Source: Prevotella ihumii (GTDB lineage: Bacteria > Bacteroidota > Bacteroidia > Bacteroidales > Bacteroidaceae). Taken from it: a DNA stretch of 64,000 nucleotides. How positions within the stretch are numbered: the stretch's first letter is position 1; each line of letters opens with the position of its first letter. The stretch spans positions 1,362,701-1,426,700 of the forward strand of contig NZ_LT706987.1 of assembly GCF_900155655.1 (NCBI RefSeq), given 5' to 3'. Made by a program: the position numbers and the translations under genes. This document shows, in pieces, positions 9,284 through 20,515 of this stretch. Under the pieces are notes generated by a model. It did no database searches. It saw nothing but the letters and a program-made list of their open reading frames with translations, and had not been told where the DNA came from.

Positions 9284-10462
9284 CTATATCTTATCATCTA
9301 TAGTTGAGAATGTATTAATACCCTTCTTGCTCAGTCTGCTCTTTATTGAGCGGATAGCTTGATTAGAGCAGCAGAACATTTCAGCCTTTTCATCGTCGTT
9401 TCGCCCTTCACGCTCCATAACACAAAAGAAAGTTTCTTTAGGTGTGAGTGCGAAACGAGGATTGTTTAGAAAGCACGCAAACTCGTAGTCAAGGTTGTAC
9501 ATCACCGCCATTATGGCTTGCTGTTCCTTGCGTCCCATTTGCGATATGTTTTCTCCCTTCTTTAAGATACACAAAGCATCAATTCCAATCTTTATATTCT
9601 CGATGGAATCGATGCTTTTTGTATTGTTTGGCTTTGTTATATTTCGATTTTTCAGCTTCTCTATCTCTGCAATACGTTCGTCTATAGCCCTTTTCATTTC
9701 GTCTATTGTGGTATTCTTTTCGTTCAGCGTTTGGCAGATGTTGGCTTCTATCTCCATTAGTTGTTGATTGTAGTGTGCCTCTTGTTTGCGTATGTACCGT
9801 TTAAACCACGCTATTATTCCTGCTGCAAGTAGCAAAAGACCGATGATAGCATACGAGAAATATAGTCGTTGTTCTAACATATTGCGCTGCGCTAAGGTGG
9901 TTTCGTATCGGTCTTGTATGTGTACGATTTCGGCATCTTTGTCCGATGAAACCGCAATCATTTGTCGTTTACCTATCCTTTCTTTCAGTTCGGCTATCTG
10001 TTTTTCTTGGTCTTTTCTTATGCGTGGGCGTAGTTTCTCTGCCTTTGCTATGGTCTGTGTAGCCAACTTCCACTGCTTGGTTTGTGCATAAACAAAAGCT
10101 CTACCAAGGTAGATGTCTGCCAAATGATGGTTGCGCTTTGTGTCGTTAGCATATTTTTCAGCCTTTTTGTAATAGTCTGTTGCCACCTTGTACGCACCAT
10201 TTTGAGCGTTGAGATGGGCTATTTTGAGGTATGTATTAAACTTTATCGAGTCTGTTCGTACGTTTGGCAAATGCTTTTCTGCTGCCTTTAGTTGTATCAT
10301 TGCCCTACGTGTGTTATGATGCGATAGGTAGTATGCCGCACTATCTATTCTCATTTGCGTTATGCCTTCTGCTGTTGCAGGATATTTGGGCACTTGTCTT
10401 TGGTTGCACGCTATGCACAATGCGCATATAATAAATGTAATGATGATGTTTGATTGTTTCAT
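9284..10462 (-). CDS. TPR-containing membrane regulator with C-terminal HTH
   Basis: An ATG at 10516 exists, but the ATG at 10462 gives a lipoprotein-type or uncleaved signal (MKQSNIIITFIICALCIACN), so I use it (392 residues). TPR-like helices cover roughly residues 40-170 (ADIYLGRAFVYAQTKQWKLA). A transmembrane segment follows (YFSYAIIGLLLLAAGIIAWF), then a coiled coil (YNQQLMEIEANICQTLNEKN...IEKLKNRN). The C-terminal region has a LuxR-like helix-turn-helix (ALTPKETFFCVMEREG, EMFCCSNQAIRSIKSRLSKK). Bacteroidetes encode many such periplasmic-TPR, membrane and DNA-binding proteins that act as one-component membrane sensors. It is divergent from the TonB-domain gene. Confidence 0.75.
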   Translation of the reverse strand: MKQSNIIITFIICALCIACNQRQVPKYPATAEGITQMRIDSAAYYLSHHNTRRAMIQLKAAEKHLPNVRTDSIKFNTYLKIAHLNAQNGAYKVATDYYKKAEKYANDTKRNHHLADIYLGRAFVYAQTKQWKLATQTIAKAEKLRPRIRKDQEKQIAELKERIGKRQMIAVSSDKDAEIVHIQDRYETTLAQRNMLEQRLYFSYAIIGLLLLAAGIIAWFKRYIRKQEAHYNQQLMEIEANICQTLNEKNTTIDEMKRAIDERIAEIEKLKNRNITKPNNTKSIDSIENIKIGIDALCILKKGENISQMGRKEQQAIMAVMYNLDYEFACFLNNPRFALTPKETFFCVMEREGRNDDEKAEMFCCSNQAIRSIKSRLSKKGINTFSTIDDKI

Positions 10463-10754
10463 CTTTTTTCTTTGTAACTTGTCTACAAAGTTATTTATTT
10501 TTTGTTGTTTATCCAAATAACCTTTGTGTCAAAGTTGTGAAAGGGATATTCTTAACAGTTTGAAATATAGTGAATTAAGAGTTTGGTTTGTGTCAATTCA
10601 ATTGTGTCTATTGCACTTCTCAAGTTCTCTTCTTATCTTTGCATCGACAATAAGTTGCAATGTTTTTCATCTGCATTTCATAAAGTCGTGGCAGAGTGAT
10701 TGCATTTAAGCTTTGGCACGACTTTCTTTTTGAAGTTAAACTTTTAAATAATAT

Positions 10755-11246
10755 ATGGTTATGAAACATCTATTTAGCATTGTATTTCTGTTGCTTGTAT
10801 TTATTGGTACATCTTCTGCACAATCAGATATAAAGGGGAATAGTGCCAAGTCAAGCAAATCGGAATCAAAAGTTACCCAAAAACAGGACAAAGAACAAAA
10901 GCTGTTTGTAGAACCCTCTTTTTCTTTCTCCTCTGACTCGGACGAAGTATGGGCAGATAATGACTGTATGCCCACTTTCCGTGGAAACTTGATGAAGTTT
11001 ATTGCCGACAATTTGCAGTATCCAGTCATTTGTTCGGAGAGCGCCATACAAGGTAGAGTGATTGTAAAGTTCTTGATAAGTGCCGATGGTTCGTGTTCCA
11101 ATTTTCAGGTAGTGCGTTCTGTCGACCCATCTTTGGATCGTGAGGCGATTAGAGTACTGAAATTGATGCCCAAATGGCAATGGCGCGATGGTTGTAAGGG
11201 TCGCCGTGTGTGGTACACTGTTCCTGTTACTTTTCGTTTGCAGTAA
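10755..11246 (+). CDS. Periplasmic TonB C-terminal domain protein
   Basis: This 163-residue protein has a signal peptide (KHLFSIVFLLLVFIGTSSAQ). An alternative ATG at 10761 removes only two residues. After a charged linker rich in Ser, Lys and Gln comes a TonB_C-type domain with the usual pattern: PTFRGNLMKFIADNLQYP, GRVIVKFLISADGSCSNFQV, VRSVDPSLDREAIRVLKLMPKWQW and VWYTVPVTFRL. It lacks the N-terminal membrane anchor and proline-rich spacer of canonical TonB, so it is probably an exported accessory protein rather than an energy transducer. A -7 box TATCTTTG lies at 10634-10641, giving a leader of about 105 nt. Confidence 0.82.
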   Translation: MVMKHLFSIVFLLLVFIGTSSAQSDIKGNSAKSSKSESKVTQKQDKEQKLFVEPSFSFSSDSDEVWADNDCMPTFRGNLMKFIADNLQYPVICSESAIQGRVIVKFLISADGSCSNFQVVRSVDPSLDREAIRVLKLMPKWQWRDGCKGRRVWYTVPVTFRLQ

Positions 11247-11304
11247 GTTATTTTGTTTGTCAGCGTGATAGGAGAGAAGTGTAAGTTTACTTTTGGAATT
11301 TTTA

Positions 11305-11337
11305 TTTGTCTATTCTCACTTTTTTTGAGTAACTTTG
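11305..11337 (+). promoter_or_regulatory. Promoter of gpmI
   Basis: TTTG at 11305-11308 and TAACTTTG at 11330-11337 are 21 bp apart, matching the Bacteroidetes consensus. Transcription would start about 30 bp before the gpmI ATG. Confidence 0.65.
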
Positions 11338-11375
11338 TAGCGTTATAAAATAGGTATAAATTAAGGAAAGATATT

Positions 11376-12896
11376 ATGGCAAAGAAAGCTCTTCTGATGA
11401 TTCTCGATGGATGGGGTCTCGGAAAACACGGTAAGGGAGATGTGATTTTCAATACACCTACACCTTACTTAGATTATTTAAATGCAGTTTCAGCACACTC
11501 TTATTTGGAAGCATCGGGTGAAAACGTTGGTTTGCCTGACGGACAGATGGGTAACTCGGAGGTGGGACACCTCAACATTGGTGCTGGACGTGTGGTTTAT
11601 CAGGATTTAGTAAAAATAAATAAGGCTTGTGAGAGTGGCGATATTCTTAAGAATGAAGAAGTAGTTAACGCTTACAGCTATGCACAGAAAACAGGTAAGA
11701 AGGTTCACTTGATGGGTTTGACCTCGAATGGAGGCGTACACTCATCGTTGGTTCACCTCTCAAAACTTATCGAAATAGGTAAGGAATATGGTTTGAAGGA
11801 CGTGTATGTTCATTGTTTTATGGACGGACGCGATACCGACCCAAGGAGCGGAGCGGGCTTTATAAAGGAGATACAAGCTGTTTGCGATGCTAACGATGCA
11901 CACATTGCTTCTATCATCGGACGTTTCTATGCAATGGATAGAGACAAGCGTTGGGACAGAGTGAAAGAAGCTTACGACCTCTTGGTAGAAGCTAAGGGCA
12001 AGAAGGCTACCGATATGGTGAAAGCAGTGGAAGAAAGCTATGCCGAAGAAGTAACCGATGAATTTATCAAGCCTATCACCAATGCCAACGTGAATGGTAC
12101 TATTGGCGAAGGTGATGTAGTTATCTTCTTCAACTTCCGCAACGACCGTGCTAAAGAACTTACACAGGTACTCTCTCAACAGGATATGCCTGAACAGGGA
12201 ATGAAGACCATTAAGGATTTGCAATACTACTGTATGACCCCTTACGATGCAAACTTTAAGAACGTTCACATTCTCTTCCCTAAAGAAAACGTTACCAACA
12301 CATTGGGCGAATATCTTAGTCAGATGGGTAAGAAGCAGCTCCACACTGCCGAAACAGAGAAGTATGCACACGTTACATTCTTCTTTAATGGTGGTCGTGA
12401 AGAACCATACGAGGGCGAAGACCGCATACTTGTAGCATCGCCAAAGGTAGCTACTTACGACCTCAAGCCTGAAATGAGTGCTTACGAGGTGAAAGATAAG
12501 TTGGTAGCAGCTATCAATGAAAGCAAGTACGACTTTATCGTTGTAAACTTTGCAAATGGTGATATGGTAGGTCATACAGGTGTTATGAACGCCATAGCTA
12601 AGGCTGTACACGCTGTCGACAATTGTGTGAAAGACGTTATCGAGGCTGCAAAGGCTAACGACTATGAAGCTATCATCATTGCCGACCACGGTAATGCTGA
12701 CAACGCATTGAACGAAGACGGTTCGCCAAACACAGCTCACTCGTTGAACCCTGTACCTTTCATCTACGTTACAGACAACAATTCGGCACGTGTTAAGCCA
12801 GGTCGTTTGGCTGACGTTGCACCTTCTATTCTCCATATTATGGGCTTAGCGCAACCTGAAGCAATGACAGGCGAGAACTTGATAGAAGATAAATAA
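11376..12896 (+). CDS. gpmI: 2,3-bisphosphoglycerate-independent phosphoglycerate mutase
   Basis: The cytoplasmic enzyme interconverts 3- and 2-phosphoglycerate in glycolysis and gluconeogenesis, using a phosphoserine intermediate and two Mn ions. The 506-residue length is typical. The N-terminal [10 protein letters not shown] carries the first metal-binding Asp (residue 11). The active-site serine is in [17 protein letters not shown] (Ser about 61). The phosphatase-domain metal ligands appear in [19 protein letters not shown] and [11 protein letters not shown]. It has its own promoter and a strong terminator, so it is a single-gene unit. Confidence 0.97.
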   Translation: MAKKALLMILDGWGLGKHGKGDVIFNTPTPYLDYLNAVSAHSYLEASGENVGLPDGQMGNSEVGHLNIGAGRVVYQDLVKINKACESGDILKNEEVVNAYSYAQKTGKKVHLMGLTSNGGVHSSLVHLSKLIEIGKEYGLKDVYVHCFMDGRDTDPRSGAGFIKEIQAVCDANDAHIASIIGRFYAMDRDKRWDRVKEAYDLLVEAKGKKATDMVKAVEESYAEEVTDEFIKPITNANVNGTIGEGDVVIFFNFRNDRAKELTQVLSQQDMPEQGMKTIKDLQYYCMTPYDANFKNVHILFPKENVTNTLGEYLSQMGKKQLHTAETEKYAHVTFFFNGGREEPYEGEDRILVASPKVATYDLKPEMSAYEVKDKLVAAINESKYDFIVVNFANGDMVGHTGVMNAIAKAVHAVDNCVKDVIEAAKANDYEAIIIADHGNADNALNEDGSPNTAHSLNPVPFIYVTDNNSARVKPGRLADVAPSILHIMGLAQPEAMTGENLIEDK

Positions 12897-12914
12897 TTAA
12901 GAGATAAGCATTTT

Positions 12915-12962
12915 GCCCTATTGTCCATTATGGGACGATAGGGCTATTTTTTGTTTTATTGA
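12915..12962 (+). terminator. Rho-independent terminator of gpmI
   Basis: A 12-bp stem (GCCCTATTGTCC with GGACGATAGGGC, one G-U pair) is followed by TATTTTTT. It lies 18 bp after the gpmI stop. Confidence 0.88.
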
Positions 12963-12977
12963 CTTGTAAAAGGTATT

Positions 12978-13176
12978 AAACCCAAATCGGTCATTAGCCC
13001 GCAAAGGCTTTTTAAAGCGTTTAGCTGTTATGCTTTTCTTCGTCTTTGCACCTTATTTTGGCTTTTTTCGTTTGTTTTTTCAGTTGTTTAGCTCGCTAAA
13101 CGTCTTCAAAAACAACCAAAAATAGCTCAAAATAAGCTCGCAAATTTCGAAGAAGTCTAACGAGCGATTTGGGTTA
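12978..13176. repeat. Family A element (copy A2), long-hairpin type
   Basis: This element of about 199 bp is bounded by AAACCCAAATCGGTCATTAG and the reverse complement of AACCCAAATCGCTCGTTAG. The interior is the reverse complement of the interior of copies at 31178 and 40986. The interior is itself an imperfect inverted repeat with an apical GTTTAGCTCGCTAAAC palindrome, so an RNA copy would fold as one long rod. It fills the gap between the gpmI terminator and ung. Confidence 0.88.
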
Positions 13177-13195
13177 AAGCAAGAGAAAAAATACT

Positions 13196-13858
13196 ATGGT
13201 AAACATCGAAAAATCGTGGAAGGAAGTATTAAAGGACGAGTTTGAGAAGCCTTACTTCTTACAGCTGACCGACCAAGTACGCACAGAATATAAGCAAGGA
13301 AAGTGCTTCCCACCTGGGCGACTTATTTTCAATGCTTACAACCTTTGTCCTATTGACAATGTCAAGGTGGTAATCCTTGGGCAAGACCCTTATCACGACG
13401 ATGGCCAAGCTATGGGCTTGAGCTTCTCTGTACCTGAGAATGTTGCGCTTCCGCCATCGCTTCAGAATATCTATAAGGAAATTCAGCAAGACTTAGGATT
13501 ACCTGTTCCGCAGTCGGGCGACCTTACCCATTGGGCTAACCAAGGTGTTTTGTTGCTCAATGCTACCCTTACCGTGCGTGCCCATCAAGCCAATAGTCAC
13601 CAAAGATTGGGTTGGGCAAACTTTACCGATGCTACCATTAAAGCCATTAGCAACCACAACGAACACGTGGTGTTTATGCTGTGGGGCGGTTTTGCACGCT
13701 CTAAGAAAAACCTTATTGATGCTTCTCGCCATCTTATCTTAGAGTCGGTTCACCCCTCTCCCCTCTCTGCCAATCGTGGCGGTTGGTTTGGCAATCATCA
13801 TTTCTCACGTTGCAATGCCTATCTTACCGAAAACGGACTTACGCCTATTGAATGGTAA
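13196..13858 (+). CDS. ung: Uracil-DNA glycosylase (family 1)
   Basis: The enzyme removes uracil from DNA to start base-excision repair. The 220 residues match the family length. The water-activating motif GQDPYHDDGQAMGLSFSV is present with the catalytic Asp. The uracil-recognition region VVFMLWGGFA and the DNA-intercalation loop HPSPLSANRGGWFGNHHFS are also intact. The start lies just after repeat A2, so its promoter is either inside or immediately next to the repeat; I see no clean -33/-7 pair. A DUF3109 gene follows after 63 bp on the same strand. Confidence 0.97.
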   Translation: MVNIEKSWKEVLKDEFEKPYFLQLTDQVRTEYKQGKCFPPGRLIFNAYNLCPIDNVKVVILGQDPYHDDGQAMGLSFSVPENVALPPSLQNIYKEIQQDLGLPVPQSGDLTHWANQGVLLLNATLTVRAHQANSHQRLGWANFTDATIKAISNHNEHVVFMLWGGFARSKKNLIDASRHLILESVHPSPLSANRGGWFGNHHFSRCNAYLTENGLTPIEW

Positions 13859-13921
13859 AGGTATAAGAAAGCAATAACGGACGACAAAAACATTAGAAAA
13901 CGACAAGTAAACAAACGATAA

Positions 13922-14524
13922 ATGGACAATAAAAAAATGATGCCTATCATTCAGGTGGGCAATGTTTTGGTATCTCCCGATATACTGACAGAGAAATTCT
14001 GTTGCGACCTTGATGCGTGTAAAGGCATTTGTTGCGTGGAAGGAGATGCAGGCGCACCTGTTAAAATGGAGGAAATAGCCGAGATAGAAGAGGTGGTAGA
14101 CGTGGTTTGGAACGACCTTACAGCTTCGGCACAAAGCATTATTGACAAGCAAGGTGTGGTATATACCGACCGTGAGGGCGACCTTGTTACAAGTATTGTG
14201 CACGGCAAAGACTGCGTTTTCACCTGTTATGAGAATGGCTATTGTCTATGTAGTTTGGAACGTTCGTATCGTGCTGGCAAGACAAAGTTTGTGAAACCCA
14301 TTTCGTGTGCGCTATATCCTATTCGTGTAAAAGAGTTTTCTAACAACCTTGTAGGCTTGAATTACAATCGTTGGGACATCTGCAAAGATGCCGTAAAGAA
14401 AGGTAAGGAATTGGATTTGCCTATCTATAAATTCTTAAAAGACCCACTAATACGCCGCTTTGGTGAAGAGTGGTATGCAGAATTGGAAGCTGTGGCAGCG
14501 CAATTGCTTGCAGGGGAGGAGTAA
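13922..14524 (+). CDS. DUF3109-family cysteine-rich protein
   Basis: This 200-residue cytoplasmic protein has a cysteine pattern seen in DUF3109 and related YkgJ-like metal- or Fe-S-binding proteins: EKFCCDLDACKGICCVEGDA near residue 25, then KDCVFTCYENGYCLCSLER and KFVKPISCALYPIRV. The function of the family is not established; the clustered cysteines suggest zinc or an Fe-S cluster. It follows ung on the same strand and probably shares its transcript. Confidence 0.8.
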   Translation: MDNKKMMPIIQVGNVLVSPDILTEKFCCDLDACKGICCVEGDAGAPVKMEEIAEIEEVVDVVWNDLTASAQSIIDKQGVVYTDREGDLVTSIVHGKDCVFTCYENGYCLCSLERSYRAGKTKFVKPISCALYPIRVKEFSNNLVGLNYNRWDICKDAVKKGKELDLPIYKFLKDPLIRRFGEEWYAELEAVAAQLLAGEE

Positions 14525-14529
14525 TTCTT

Positions 14530-14553
14530 AAACTCAAATCGGTTGTTAGACTA
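14530..14553. repeat. Solitary family A terminal repeat
   Basis: AAACTCAAATCGGTTGTTAG followed by ACTA matches the end of a family A element with three substitutions. No partner repeat is found before the terminator at 14647, so it is a decayed or half copy, six bases after the DUF3109 stop. Confidence 0.65.
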
Positions 14554-14646
14554 ATCATTTTGCAAAGGTAACATTTTGACGAGAAATATTCGCTACCTAC
14601 CCACACAGTTCGTTATAGAGCCATTTTTTGTGTATTATACATAAAA

Positions 14647-14697
14647 AGAGCTGAGACTACTTTTGGTGAAGTGTCTCAGCTCTGTATCTTTTTTTTG
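14647..14697 (+). terminator. Terminator between DUF3109 gene and the araC-type gene
   Basis: An 11-bp perfect stem (AGAGCTGAGAC with GTCTCAGCTCT) and a 15-nt loop are followed by GTATC and eight T residues. The T run is on the plus-strand side, so it ends the ung-DUF3109 transcript. Confidence 0.85.
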
Positions 14698-14762
14698 ATA
14701 CGTGTTTAGCAAATTAACATTATTAGTCGTGTTATTTAAATCTGTTATAGTTTTGTCTAAGT

Positions 14763-15629
14763 TTAGCTTCTTCTGTATTGCGAAGGGCTCATTCCATAAT
14801 GTTCTTTGAAGTATTTGCCCAAGAAACTTTGGTTAGGGAAGGTGAGTTCTTCGGCAATTTGTTTAATGCTCATCTTTGTATTTTTAAGCATTACACGTAT
14901 TTCAAGCATTACGTAGTAGTCTATCCAGTCGCTTGGTGTACGTTTACTAATGTGCTTTATTGTTTCTGAAAGGTACTTTGGTGTGATGCACAATTGTTCT
15001 GCATACCAGCTTACGCGACGTTCTGTGCGGAATTCTTTCTCTACCAACTTGATGAAGTCGGCAAAAATAGACTCTGCACGTGTCTTTCCAGTCTTCTCCA
15101 CATTATGCAAACGGTAGATGACATTGCACATATCGTAAATCAAAACCTTGAGGATTGTGCTCACCATTTCACGACGGAACTGGTGGTCAAGGTCCAACAT
15201 CTTGATTTTAACCGATTGTACATAAGCTATCAACTCTTTCACCAAGCGGTCGTCGGCGTGGAACACAGGGTGCAAGCGAGCAAACAAGAAAAGAGCCGAA
15301 AGCTCTCTGATGCCGCTTACTATTTCTTGAAAGAAGTCTTTCGACAGTGCCAAAACAGTGCCTTTGCAGTCTGCTGACATTTCGAAATCTCCTATCACTT
15401 GGCCTTCGCTTATTATCATAAGGTCGCCTTTGCCAATTCTTTGTTTCTCTGTATCCACCGTGTATTCAATATGTCCTTCGGTGCATATTGCCAATATTAG
15501 GCATCTCATACGCGAAATTTCCTTCAGACTTGGTAGTCCTGTTGTTTGATCGTATAGCAGACAATCCTTTTCTATGTTGAAGCCATTGGGGAACTCCTGC
15601 TTGATCAAGTCTACATTTAATTCTCTCAT
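14763..15629 (-). CDS. AraC-family transcriptional regulator
   Basis: The protein has 288 residues. The N-terminal part resembles a cupin-like sensing domain (IEYTVDTEKQRIGKGDLMIISEG). The C-terminal 100 residues form the double HTH of the AraC/XylS family: VSWYAEQLCITPKYLSETIK for the first, and MSIKQIAEELTFPNQSFLGKYF with YGMSPSQYR for the second. It is transcribed alone and converges with the ung-DUF3109 unit. The neighbours do not suggest a target regulon, and no ligand can be inferred. Confidence 0.9.
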   Translation of the reverse strand: MRELNVDLIKQEFPNGFNIEKDCLLYDQTTGLPSLKEISRMRCLILAICTEGHIEYTVDTEKQRIGKGDLMIISEGQVIGDFEMSADCKGTVLALSKDFFQEIVSGIRELSALFLFARLHPVFHADDRLVKELIAYVQSVKIKMLDLDHQFRREMVSTILKVLIYDMCNVIYRLHNVEKTGKTRAESIFADFIKLVEKEFRTERRVSWYAEQLCITPKYLSETIKHISKRTPSDWIDYYVMLEIRVMLKNTKMSIKQIAEELTFPNQSFLGKYFKEHYGMSPSQYRRS

Positions 15630-15969
15630 AATAAAAAAATGATAGGTTAATTTGCTAACTTTTCGAATGCAAAAGTAATCAAAAAAATGGGAAAATCATA
15701 ACTAAAGGAATTAAAGAACAATATTTTTCAATTTTATAACGTTGGTATATTCTATTTTCAACGATTAATGTTTCTTAATTCCAAATTTTAGTTTTTTCTT
15801 CGCATAAGTTGGTTTATAGATTGCAAATTTACTTTACATTACCAATATTTAAATCTCCTTTTCTGGGTTCATTTTGTTAGTATTATGTTGGCATAAGTTC
15901 TATTTTGTAAGTTGAACTGTTTCCTTTCATCTCTTTAAATGGTACATTTTGCAGTTGAATTATCAGTGC

Positions 15970-16082
15970 ATAAAAATCCCCTTTTAGATGTTTTAAGTTT
16001 GCAAGTGTTGCTTCCCATACCGCTTTCTAAGCTTTTTGGTTGCTTCTTTACAAACCCTTTTTATCTAAAAGGGGATTTTTAT
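15970..16082. repeat. 113-bp element with 20-bp perfect inverted repeats
   Basis: ATAAAAATCCCCTTTTAGAT at 15970-15989 is the exact reverse complement of 16063-16082, with 73 bp between. It lies in the 546-bp gap between the araC-type gene and the 3' end of gyrB. Both neighbours are minus-strand, so the element could lie just beyond the gyrB 3' end. I see no gene in the rest of the gap. Confidence 0.75.
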
Positions 16083-16175
16083 AGTTTATGAGGTTGAGGC
16101 TTAACGCTTCACTTCTTGCTGTTGAGCTATCAGGTGTGCCTTTGTCAGCCTCTTCTGTTTTCGTTGTTTTACGCT

Positions 16176-18212
<2,037 letters not shown>

Positions 18213-18378
18213 CTATTTCTTAATTGTTACTATCTCCTTGCAAAGATACAAAATATTATTGAGTTATGGCAATATTTCTAATCAAAAAAACACTAAAATA
18301 TAGGCTCTGTACGCTTTGTTGTAAATAGTAGGGTTGGTGGTTGGGTTTTGTGGTTTAGAGTAGTGTAGATATAGCAAA

Positions 18379-18415
18379 GGTCGCAACCTATTGTGGATTG
18401 CGACCTAAATTATTC
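18379..18415 (-). terminator. Probable terminator after rpsT
   Basis: An 8-bp stem (GGTCGCAA with TTGCGACC on the plus strand) lies about 35 bp after the rpsT stop on the minus strand. The T run is weak (TTTG), so termination efficiency is uncertain. Confidence 0.45.
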
Positions 18416-18441
18416 TTTATTAGCTATGACGAAGTCGAAGA

Positions 18442-18696
18442 TTAACCTAAGCTTGCAATGTGCTTGCAAAGGCCTGACTTCAAGTTTGCTGCCTTATTCT
18501 TGTGAATAATATTTGTCTTAGCAAGCTTGTCGAGCATCTTCTGTATTGTAGGATACAGTTTAACAGCTTCTTCCTTGTCAGCGATATTGCGGAACTTGCG
18601 AACAGCATTACGCATAGTCTTTGCATAGTACTTATTGTGCAAAGTCTTCACTTTGTCCTGACGGATTCTCTTAAGTGATGATTTGTGATTTGCCAT
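18442..18696 (-). CDS. rpsT: 30S ribosomal protein S20
   Basis: This 84-residue, highly basic protein binds 16S rRNA early in 30S assembly. The start [19 protein letters not shown] and the end [16 protein letters not shown] are typical of S20. It lies 27 bp downstream of tRNA-Glu on the same strand, so both probably share the tRNA promoter and are separated by tRNA processing. Confidence 0.96.
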   Translation of the reverse strand: MANHKSSLKRIRQDKVKTLHNKYYAKTMRNAVRKFRNIADKEEAVKLYPTIQKMLDKLAKTNIIHKNKAANLKSGLCKHIASLG

Positions 18697-18723
18697 CTTT
18701 ACTTTCTCTATTTATTTTGTTTG

Positions 18724-18795
18724 TAGTCTCTAGGGGAATCGAACCCCTCTTGCAAGAATGAAAATCTTGTGTCCTAACCGATAGACGAAGAGACC
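18724..18795 (-). tRNA. tRNA-Glu (anticodon TTC)
   Basis: The minus strand folds as a full cloverleaf: a 7-bp acceptor stem (GGTCTCT with AGAGACT), a D arm containing CGGTTAGG, an anticodon stem CAAGA/TCTTG around loop TTTTCAT with anticodon TTC, and a T arm AGGGG-TTCGATT-CCCCT. No CCA is encoded. It precedes rpsT. Confidence 0.95.
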
Positions 18796-18813
18796 ATTGC
18801 TTGATTGCGGGTG

Positions 18814-18845
18814 CAAAGGTATAGCATTATTTTGAATGTGCCAAA
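18814..18845 (-). promoter_or_regulatory. Promoter of tRNA-Glu and rpsT
   Basis: On the minus strand, TTTG (18845-18842) and TACCTTTG (18821-18814) are 20 bp apart, a consensus promoter 19 bp before the tRNA 5' end. Confidence 0.7.
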
Positions 18846-18907
18846 TTTTTCTATAAAATTTTTTAGTTTTGGGCGCATTTTTTGTAATTTTGCCCCGTAT
18901 AAGGCTT

Positions 18908-19633
18908 ATGATAACAAAAACAAAGGGCATTGTGCTGCATAATATAAAGTATGGAGACGCTTCCTTGATAGTGGATGTTTTTACAGAAACTATGGGTAGA
19001 GTGGCTTTTCTTGTGCGTATTCCTAAAACTTCGAAGGGTAGGGTGAAGAAGCAGTATTTCCAACCTTTAACGCTTTTAGACCTTGAGTTTGATTACCGAC
19101 AGCGCAGTTCGTTGCAGCATATTAAGGATGTTCGCATTGCTGTGCCTTATGCTTCTATTGCTTTCGATGCAGTAAAATCTACGCTTTCGCTCTTCCTTGC
19201 AGAGTTTTTATACCACGTTACGAAGAGCGAACAGCACAATCCCACCTTATTTAATTATATAAGCAATAGTTTTCAGTGGTTGGACGGGGCTGTGGAAGGT
19301 TATGCCAATTTCCATCTTGTGTTTATGATGCGCCTTACCCGCTTTGTGGGTTTTTATCCCAACCTTGACGATTACACCCGTGGGTGTTACTTTGATATGC
19401 GCGAAGGAGCATTTACGCCTGTGCCTACCCTCCATTCCGATTTTCTTTCGCCCGATGATGCAAGTAGGGTACACCAATTGATGCGAATGGATTACGAAAC
19501 GATGCACCTTTTTAAGCTGTCGCACAACGAGCGCAACCGCATCACCGACCTTGCTTTGCATTATTATCGCCTGCACGTACCTACAATGTCCGAACTTCGG
19601 AGTTATGATGTACTGCGCGAAGTGTTTAGATAG
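18908..19633 (+). CDS. recO: DNA repair and recombination protein RecO
   Basis: The frame is open from 18869, but a -7 box (TAATTTTG, 18885-18892) lies inside that extension, so the ATG at 18908 is the better start (241 residues). The N-terminal OB-fold begins MITKTKGIVLHNIKYGDASL, with the family-typical GRVAFLVRIPKT. The helical C-terminal region contains LAEFLYHVTKSEQHNPTLF and FMMRLTRFVGFYP. RecO loads RecA onto SSB-coated ssDNA together with RecR. The gene is divergent from the tRNA-Glu/rpsT unit. The zinc-finger cysteines present in some RecO proteins are not present as a set. Confidence 0.92.
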   Translation: MITKTKGIVLHNIKYGDASLIVDVFTETMGRVAFLVRIPKTSKGRVKKQYFQPLTLLDLEFDYRQRSSLQHIKDVRIAVPYASIAFDAVKSTLSLFLAEFLYHVTKSEQHNPTLFNYISNSFQWLDGAVEGYANFHLVFMMRLTRFVGFYPNLDDYTRGCYFDMREGAFTPVPTLHSDFLSPDDASRVHQLMRMDYETMHLFKLSHNERNRITDLALHYYRLHVPTMSELRSYDVLREVFR

Positions 19634-19679
19634 TTTGTCGTCCTTGGACTTTTTTATAAATATAATAAGGTGTACAAAT

Positions 19680-19975
19680 AGTGTGCCAAACAAAAGTGTG
19701 GAAATTTGTGATTTAACATTTGAAATAACGAAATAGGAATGTTTGAAATGTCTTGTTTTGTGTTCTAAAACTCCACTCTTCGGTCTGCTGCTTGTCAAAG
19801 TTCAACTTTGATACTGCCAAACATATATGTTTTACCACGCCAAAGTTGAACTTTCAGCTTCTCAAAGTTGAACTTTCATCTCCTCATTTGCCCATAAAAC
19901 GTGCTTTTTTCTCGTTTTCTTCCTTTAAAAAGTTCTATGTTTCTGCTCTTGGTATGCCTTGTTTTTGCACAATAG
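19680..19975. repeat. Family B phased-palindrome element (copy B2)
   Basis: Four modules lie in phase: CAAAGTTCAACTTTG at 19796, AAACATATATGTTT at 19819, and CAAAGTTGAACTTT at 19841 and 19863. Left of the array, GTGTGCCA, TTTAACATTTGAAA, CGAAATAGGA and TGTGTTCTAAAA are shared in order with copy B5 at 43245. The right flank (around GTGCTTTTTTCTCGTT and TTTTTGCACAATA) also matches B5. It begins about 45 bp after recO. Confidence 0.85.
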
Positions 19976-20025
19976 GGTTGAAGTTGTTGTAATGTAAAGA
20001 TAATCAGCGAGTTGTCATTGCACAC

Positions 20026-20083
20026 GCATAACGCTCGTATTTGCTTACTCCTTCCTTGTTGGTTGCAAATACGAGCGTTATGC
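20026..20083. repeat. 19-bp perfect inverted repeat
   Basis: GCATAACGCTCGTATTTGC at 20026-20044 is the exact reverse complement of 20065-20083, with a 20-bp loop. There is no T run, so it is not an obvious terminator. It lies in the recO-MFS gap (19634-20553), which I read as wholly repeat-derived with no gene. Confidence 0.75.
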
Positions 20084-20202
20084 TCCCTTGATTTAACACA
20101 TTCTTTGCTTAAAACCGAATAAACGAAAAGTATAGGCGATAAATCTATTAGGGCGTGTAGGGGAGTCAAAGGGAGCTATGCTCAAATGTTTGTGGGGGCT
20201 TG

Positions 20203-20295
20203 TAGGGGGCTTGATTTATTCGCAAGCTCATCAACACGTATCAAGTTCCGATTAACAACTTGTGAGGAGCGGAACTTGATAAATCGAGCCCCTGC
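20203..20295. repeat. Nested inverted repeats
   Basis: An outer pair (AGGGGGCTTGATTTAT near 20205 against ATAAATCGAGCCCCT near 20281, one gap) encloses an inner pair (ATCAAGTTCCG near 20240 against CGGAACTTGAT at 20270-20280). The whole could extrude as a cruciform or fold as an RNA stem. Confidence 0.6.
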
Positions 20296-20416
20296 ACACC
20301 CTTGCGCACATTAAAATCTGTTTTAAAAGGAACTTTCTCTTACACTTTTCGTACACCTGTTTAGATGTTTTATTACATTTCACATATTTTGTTTTACACG
20401 CTTCATCTTATATTGT

Positions 20417-20515
20417 TGGATTTGTCGGACCTGTCGGACAGGTCTGACCCGTCCGACAGGTCCGACAGGTCCGACAAGTCCGACTTGTCCGACAGGTCTG
20501 ACAAACCTTGACTAA
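20417..20515. repeat. 9-bp tandem repeat hairpin (GTCCGACNN)
   Basis: About ten 9-bp units of the form GTCYGACNN run through this stretch and the two halves are imperfect inverted repeats. It resembles the core of family A copies A1 and A3 but lacks their CCCAAATCGG ends. It begins about 40 bp beyond the 3' end of the minus-strand MFS gene. Confidence 0.75.

Noticed and set aside
11760..12836. 358-codon minus-strand ORF
   Set aside because: It is antisense to gpmI, a certain gene; the translation is Cys/Val/Phe-rich and has no recognisable domain.
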